Shown here: in pieces, positions 60,791 to 64,000 of the stretch
Layout: every line of letters begins with the position of its first letter
How positions within the stretch are numbered: the first letter of the stretch is position 1
NCBI RefSeq assembly: GCF_002884975.1
Contig: NZ_PJKB01000003.1
Coordinates: 62,001 to 126,000, forward strand
DNA length: 64,000 nt
Reading direction: 5' to 3'
Source: Akkermansia muciniphila
GTDB taxonomy: Bacteria; Verrucomicrobiota; Verrucomicrobiia; Verrucomicrobiales; Akkermansiaceae
Notes under the pieces: generated by a model
Seen by the model: only the letters and a program-made list of their open reading frames with translations
Databases searched by the model: none
What the model was told of the DNA's origin: nothing
Program-made: the position numbers and the translations under genes

Positions 60791-62176
60791 ATGAGTACGT
60801 TCACTCCTTTTGAAGAAAAGATGGAGTCCGCCGGCATTCCGGCCGCGGCCATCAAAGCTTTCTCCCGCTGTTACGAAGCTCTCGTCTCCAACCACTCCGG
60901 CATGATTCCGGAAACGGACATCCTCCCCGCCGACCAGGTAGCTGACTGGCAGGAAATCACAGCCTCCACCCCCGCGGCGGACAAGGACCTGATCTCCCAG
61001 TGCGTCTGCATCAAGCTCAATGGCGGCCTTGGTACGAGCATGGGCCTCCAGAAGGCTAAAAGCCTGCTGAAGGTGAAGGGAGAGGACACGTTCCTGGACT
61101 TGATCGTCAGGCAGGTGAAGCACCTGCGCTCCATCTCCGGCACGCCCGTGCGCCTTCTGCTGATGAACTCCTTCTCCACCAGTGCGGATACGCTGGCCTA
61201 CCTGGAAAAATACGCGGACGACGGTTTTGCAGATCCCTCCCAGGTGGAGCTGATGCAGAACCGCGTTCCCAAAATCCTGGCGGACGGCCTCACTCCCGCC
61301 GCATCTCCGGAACAGCCGGAGCTGGAATGGTGCCCGCCCGGCCACGGAGACCTGTATCCGGCCCTGCTGGGCTCCGGCTGGCTGGACCGCCTGCTGGCGG
61401 ATGGCGTTAAATACGCCTTTGTCTCCAACTCCGACAATCTGGGCGCGCAGCTTGACATGAACTTCCTGCGCTGGTTTGCGGAAAGCGGCGCCCCCTTCGT
61501 CATGGAAGTTACGCGCCGCACGGAGGCGGACAAGAAAGGCGGCCACCTAGCCGTCAGGAAGGAGGACGGCCAGCTGATCCTGCGGGAAGTGGCCCAGTGC
61601 CCGGAGGCGGACATTCCCGAATTCCAGAACATCTCCAAGCACCGCTACTTCAATACCAATACCCTCTGGATACGCCTGGATGCCCTGAAGGAAATCCTGG
61701 ACGCCAACGGCGGCGTGCTTCCTCTGCCCATGATCCGGAACAGCAAGACGCTCAATCCCCGCGACCCGGAATCAGCCCCCGTGTACCAGCTGGAGACGGC
61801 CATGGGCGCCGGCATCGAATGCTTCCCGGGCGCAAGGGCCGTCAACGTCCCGCGTTCCCGGTTCTTCCCGGTCAAGACCACGTCCGACCTGCTCCTGCTG
61901 CGTTCGGACGCCATCGCCGTGGATGAAGACGGCAAGGTTGCCCTGGCTCCAGAACGGGGAGGAAAAACTCCCATCGTGGACCTGGACTCCAAGCTGTACA
62001 AGCTGGTGGACTCCCTGGACGGCCTCGGCCTGCCCTCCCTGATCGGCCTGGACAAGCTGACCCTGCGCGGCCGCTTCCACTTCCAGAACGGCGCCATTCT
62101 CCAGGGCACCTTGCTGATGGAAAACGGCTCTGAAGAAACCAAGGAAATTCCCCCGGGCGTTTATGCCGGAGCCTGA
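60791..62176 (+). CDS. UTP-glucose-1-phosphate uridylyltransferase, eukaryote-type
   Basis: A 461-residue UGPase of the UGP2-like family rather than the bacterial GalU type; it makes UDP-glucose from UTP and glucose-1-phosphate. The nucleotide-binding loop LNGGLGTSMGL is followed by KSLLKVKGEDTFLDLIVRQ. The middle part has EWCPPGHGDLYPALLGSG and FVSNSDNLGA. Its end overlaps the next gene by 14 bp. UDP-glucose supplies glycogen and cell-surface polymer synthesis. Confidence 0.93.
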   Translation: MSTFTPFEEKMESAGIPAAAIKAFSRCYEALVSNHSGMIPETDILPADQVADWQEITASTPAADKDLISQCVCIKLNGGLGTSMGLQKAKSLLKVKGEDTFLDLIVRQVKHLRSISGTPVRLLLMNSFSTSADTLAYLEKYADDGFADPSQVELMQNRVPKILADGLTPAASPEQPELEWCPPGHGDLYPALLGSGWLDRLLADGVKYAFVSNSDNLGAQLDMNFLRWFAESGAPFVMEVTRRTEADKKGGHLAVRKEDGQLILREVAQCPEADIPEFQNISKHRYFNTNTLWIRLDALKEILDANGGVLPLPMIRNSKTLNPRDPESAPVYQLETAMGAGIECFPGARAVNVPRSRFFPVKTTSDLLLLRSDAIAVDEDGKVALAPERGGKTPIVDLDSKLYKLVDSLDGLGLPSLIGLDKLTLRGRFHFQNGAILQGTLLMENGSEETKEIPPGVYAGA

Positions 62177-62717
62177 CCTCCACTCCTCCGCCTCCACTCC
62201 CGGCCCGGTTCAACCCGGCCTGGGCGTGGAGGATATACGCCACATTCCCGTGCGGGAAAGGGAACTGCGCTTCACCCGCAACCGTGCGGGCGCCATCCTG
62301 GCGGCGTCGGGATGCCTGCTGGCCGTCATTGCCGCCTTCCTCCAGCTTACGGGGCATGATACCATTACCCCGTACCTTCCCGCTCCCCTGTGGGCCATGC
62401 AGGCCGCAGCCCTTGGCCCCGCCGTTCTTTGCCTGTACCTGGGTATCCGCTGCCTGAAATACGCAGCCGTCATCGTCACGCCGCTGGGCGTGGAAATCCT
62501 CCCCTTCCTGCGGCCCCGCCGGACCATGCGGTGGTACCTCTGGCAGCAGATGGATTCCGTGGACCGGAAGGGCAGACACCTGAATCTGCATCTGGCTGAC
62601 GGCCCTGCCGTCTCCATCAGCCTGCGCTCCATGACCCCCGCCAGCCGGGACCTGCTGGTCCACGCGGTCCGGCAGCGCGTAAAAGCCCTGCAATGCTCCC
62701 ATTATGGTAAGGCCTGA
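62163..62717 (+). CDS. Membrane protein with a PH-like C-terminal domain
   Basis: A 184-residue hypothetical protein. A polar N-terminus is followed by two hydrophobic helices (about residues 45-62 and 75-95). The C-terminal soluble part, VIVTPLGVEILPFLRPRRTM then WYLWQQMDSVDRKGRHLNL, resembles a bacterial pleckstrin-like (bPH2) fold. It overlaps UGPase by 14 bp upstream and the release-factor-like gene by 14 bp downstream, so the three are one operon. Confidence 0.65.
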   Translation: MPEPDLHSSASTPGPVQPGLGVEDIRHIPVRERELRFTRNRAGAILAASGCLLAVIAAFLQLTGHDTITPYLPAPLWAMQAAALGPAVLCLYLGIRCLKYAAVIVTPLGVEILPFLRPRRTMRWYLWQQMDSVDRKGRHLNLHLADGPAVSISLRSMTPASRDLLVHAVRQRVKALQCSHYGKA

Positions 62718-63066
62718 AAAACTGGCCGCTCTCAAGGAGCGGATGGAAGCCCTGGGCATCTGTGAACAGGACCTGGAGGAAAGCTTTGTCCGCGGCAGCG
62801 GGCACGGCGGCCAGAAGGTGAATAAAACCAACAACTGCGTGTACCTCAAACACCTCCCCACGGGCATCGCCGTCAAATGCCACGTGGACCGCTCCCGGGA
62901 ACTCAACCGCTTTCTGGCGCGGCGGGAACTGTGCGATGCCGTGGAACAGGCGCAAACGGGCCAGTGCGCCGCCAGGGCCCGCGTTATCCAGCGCATGCGC
63001 AGGCAGAAAGACAGAAGAAGGCGCAGGCGCTCCATTCATCCCAATTCCTCTGCGGACAGCGTCTAG
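62704..63066 (+). CDS. Release-factor-like peptidyl-tRNA hydrolase
   Basis: A 120-residue protein with the RF-1 catalytic domain. The GGQ motif is in [19 protein letters not shown] (residues 35-37), the loop that hydrolyses peptidyl-tRNA. There is no codon-recognition domain, as in ArfB/ICT1-like stalled-ribosome rescue proteins, and a basic tail ([12 protein letters not shown]) would enter the mRNA channel. It ends at a CTAG whose overlapping stops are shared with convergent coaD. Confidence 0.85.
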   Translation: MVRPEKLAALKERMEALGICEQDLEESFVRGSGHGGQKVNKTNNCVYLKHLPTGIAVKCHVDRSRELNRFLARRELCDAVEQAQTGQCAARARVIQRMRRQKDRRRRRRSIHPNSSADSV

Positions 63067-63581
63067 GAATGCGGGAAAATCTCCCGGTACTTCTCCTTCA
63101 GCATGGAGAATACATTGTGGGGAACATAACGGCTCACCTGCCCCTCCCAGCCTTCCGGACCGATCAGCCCCTTGATCATGCTGGAGGACAGTTCCGCCGT
63201 ATCCCGCGGAGGCATCAGGAACACCGTGCAAACCTTGGGAGCCATGTCCGCATTAATATGGCGCATCACGCGTTCATATTCATAGTCCTGGGTGGAACGG
63301 ATGCCGCGCAGCATGAACGTGGCCCCGTGTTCGTTGGCAAAGTCTACCAGAAAACGGTTGTGGAACTCCGCAATGCGCACGTCCGGCATGTCGGAAAGCG
63401 CCACCCGGAGCATGGTCATGCGTTCCTCATGGGAAAACGTGTAGCTTTTGTCCGGATTATCGCCTATGGCCACAATCAGTTCATCAAACATCCGCGCCCC
63501 CTGCCTGATCATCCATAAGTGACCATTGGTCAGAGGGTCGAAACTACCGGCATACACGGCGATGCGCTTCATTCGTGCCAT
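63063..63581 (-). CDS. coaD: Phosphopantetheine adenylyltransferase
   Basis: A 172-residue enzyme of coenzyme A synthesis that adds AMP to 4'-phosphopantetheine. The nucleotidyltransferase motif is [16 protein letters not shown] (T/HxGH), and the C-terminal ISSTxxK-like region is [12 protein letters not shown]. The ATG at 63581 (MARMKRIAV) has an AGGAGG-type ribosome-binding site 9 nt upstream, better placed than the ATG three codons later. It is convergent with the release-factor-like gene. Confidence 0.92.
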   Translation of the reverse strand: MARMKRIAVYAGSFDPLTNGHLWMIRQGARMFDELIVAIGDNPDKSYTFSHEERMTMLRVALSDMPDVRIAEFHNRFLVDFANEHGATFMLRGIRSTQDYEYERVMRHINADMAPKVCTVFLMPPRDTAELSSSMIKGLIGPEGWEGQVSRYVPHNVFSMLKEKYREIFPHS

Positions 63582-63831
63582 GCTATACGCCCTCCTGCAG
63601 AAAATACAATCCTTTTCCATCCGCCGCCGCCATCCTGCCGTCCTCCAGTCTCCCTTTTCGGGGCATCTGCGCCCCGTACGCCTGTAATAACGGCAGGCGA
63701 AGCGCTCCTCCCACCCGCCTAACCGGAATAAGGACGGGAACCAGAGGAGGCACTCTCTTTACGGCGGGGGTAAGTTTTTCATCCCCCCGGCTTGTCAAGA
63801 GGCCGTATTTTTTGCATCATTCTTTTCCGTT

Positions 63832-64000
63832 ATGCAGAAACGACGCGTCGTCATCCTGGGTTCCACGGGTTCCATTGGAACCAGCGCCCTGAAAGTCGCC
63901 CGGGACATTCCGGACAGAATGGAAATCGTGGGGCTGGCTGCCGGAACCAGCGTGGAGGCGCTGGCCCGCCAGGCACGGGAATTCAATGTCCGCAACGTAT
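63832..64000 (+). CDS. dxr: 1-deoxy-D-xylulose-5-phosphate reductoisomerase, 5' part
   Basis: The first 56 residues of a DXR enzyme of the MEP isoprenoid pathway. The N-terminal NADPH-binding motif [20 protein letters not shown] is diagnostic, and [18 protein letters not shown] follows. The window ends inside the gene, so the active site cannot be inspected. The upstream region from 63582 holds no other supported gene. Confidence 0.9.
   Translation, partial: MQKRRVVILGSTGSIGTSALKVARDIPDRMEIVGLAAGTSVEALARQAREFNVRNV

Overview
The window reads as a chromosomal segment of a Gram-negative Verrucomicrobiota bacterium, most likely Akkermansia. The grounds are lipid A synthesis (LpxB), a PEP-CTERM secreted protein, an exosortase-associated CAAX-protease-like membrane protein, a periplasmic-type sulfatase, a eukaryotic-style UTP-glucose-1-phosphate uridylyltransferase and branching enzyme, and fairly GC-rich, densely packed genes. 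The genus is inferred from gene content, not from a database search.

Layout. 1-11.3 kb: a YcxB-like membrane protein, an EIIA/ClC channel pair, a RAYT-type transposase flanked by REP-like hairpins, a PEP-CTERM protein, gdhA, lpxB, a DedA protein, a C-GCAxxG-C-C protein, two tandem near-identical ferritin-like genes and a secreted thioredoxin. 11.4-16.4 kb: a tRNA-Val(GAC) followed by a podovirus-type structural remnant (scaffold, Bbp19-like, portal and a small portal-associated protein on the minus strand; tail tubular protein A-like, winged-helix and small-terminase-like genes on the plus strand). No capsid, large terminase or integrase gene is visible. 16.5-26.5 kb: a type I-C CRISPR-Cas locus split into two divergent operons (cas4-cas1-cas2 on minus; cas3-cas5-cas8c-cas7 on plus), with one array at each outer end. 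Both arrays have homologous leaders built around a perfect 10-bp inverted repeat. 26.7-43 kb: housekeeping genes (glycyl-tRNA synthetase, aminotransferase with an Lrp regulator, a SNF2-type helicase, ApaG, a processive glycosyltransferase with an L,D-transpeptidase, YqgE, YggS, a dynamin-like GTPase, 5-formyl-THF cyclo-ligase, an ABC ATPase). 43.9-64 kb: an M20 dipeptidase, HPr kinase-HPr-EI, a sulfatase, argF, sufE, a PEGA lipoprotein, a glycogen branching enzyme, a surface-glycan cassette (GT32-like transferase, cytidylyltransferase-oxidoreductase fusion, LicD), a TPR membrane protein, an outer-membrane protein, a methyltransferase, the UGPase operon, coaD and the start of dxr.

How the parts fit. 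HPr kinase, HPr, EI and a lone EIIA are present without any sugar permease, which fits a regulatory phosphorelay; the EIIA gene overlaps a ClC channel gene. The PEP-CTERM protein and the CAAX-protease-like protein point to an exosortase system elsewhere. The glycan cassette looks able to make and attach a CDP-activated alditol-phosphate. Most operons end in clear hairpin-plus-T terminators, several of them bidirectional between convergent genes.

The features most worth a second look are the split I-C locus with its shared leader architecture and covarying repeat stems, the capsid-less phage module beside it, and the cytidylyltransferase-oxidoreductase/LicD cassette.
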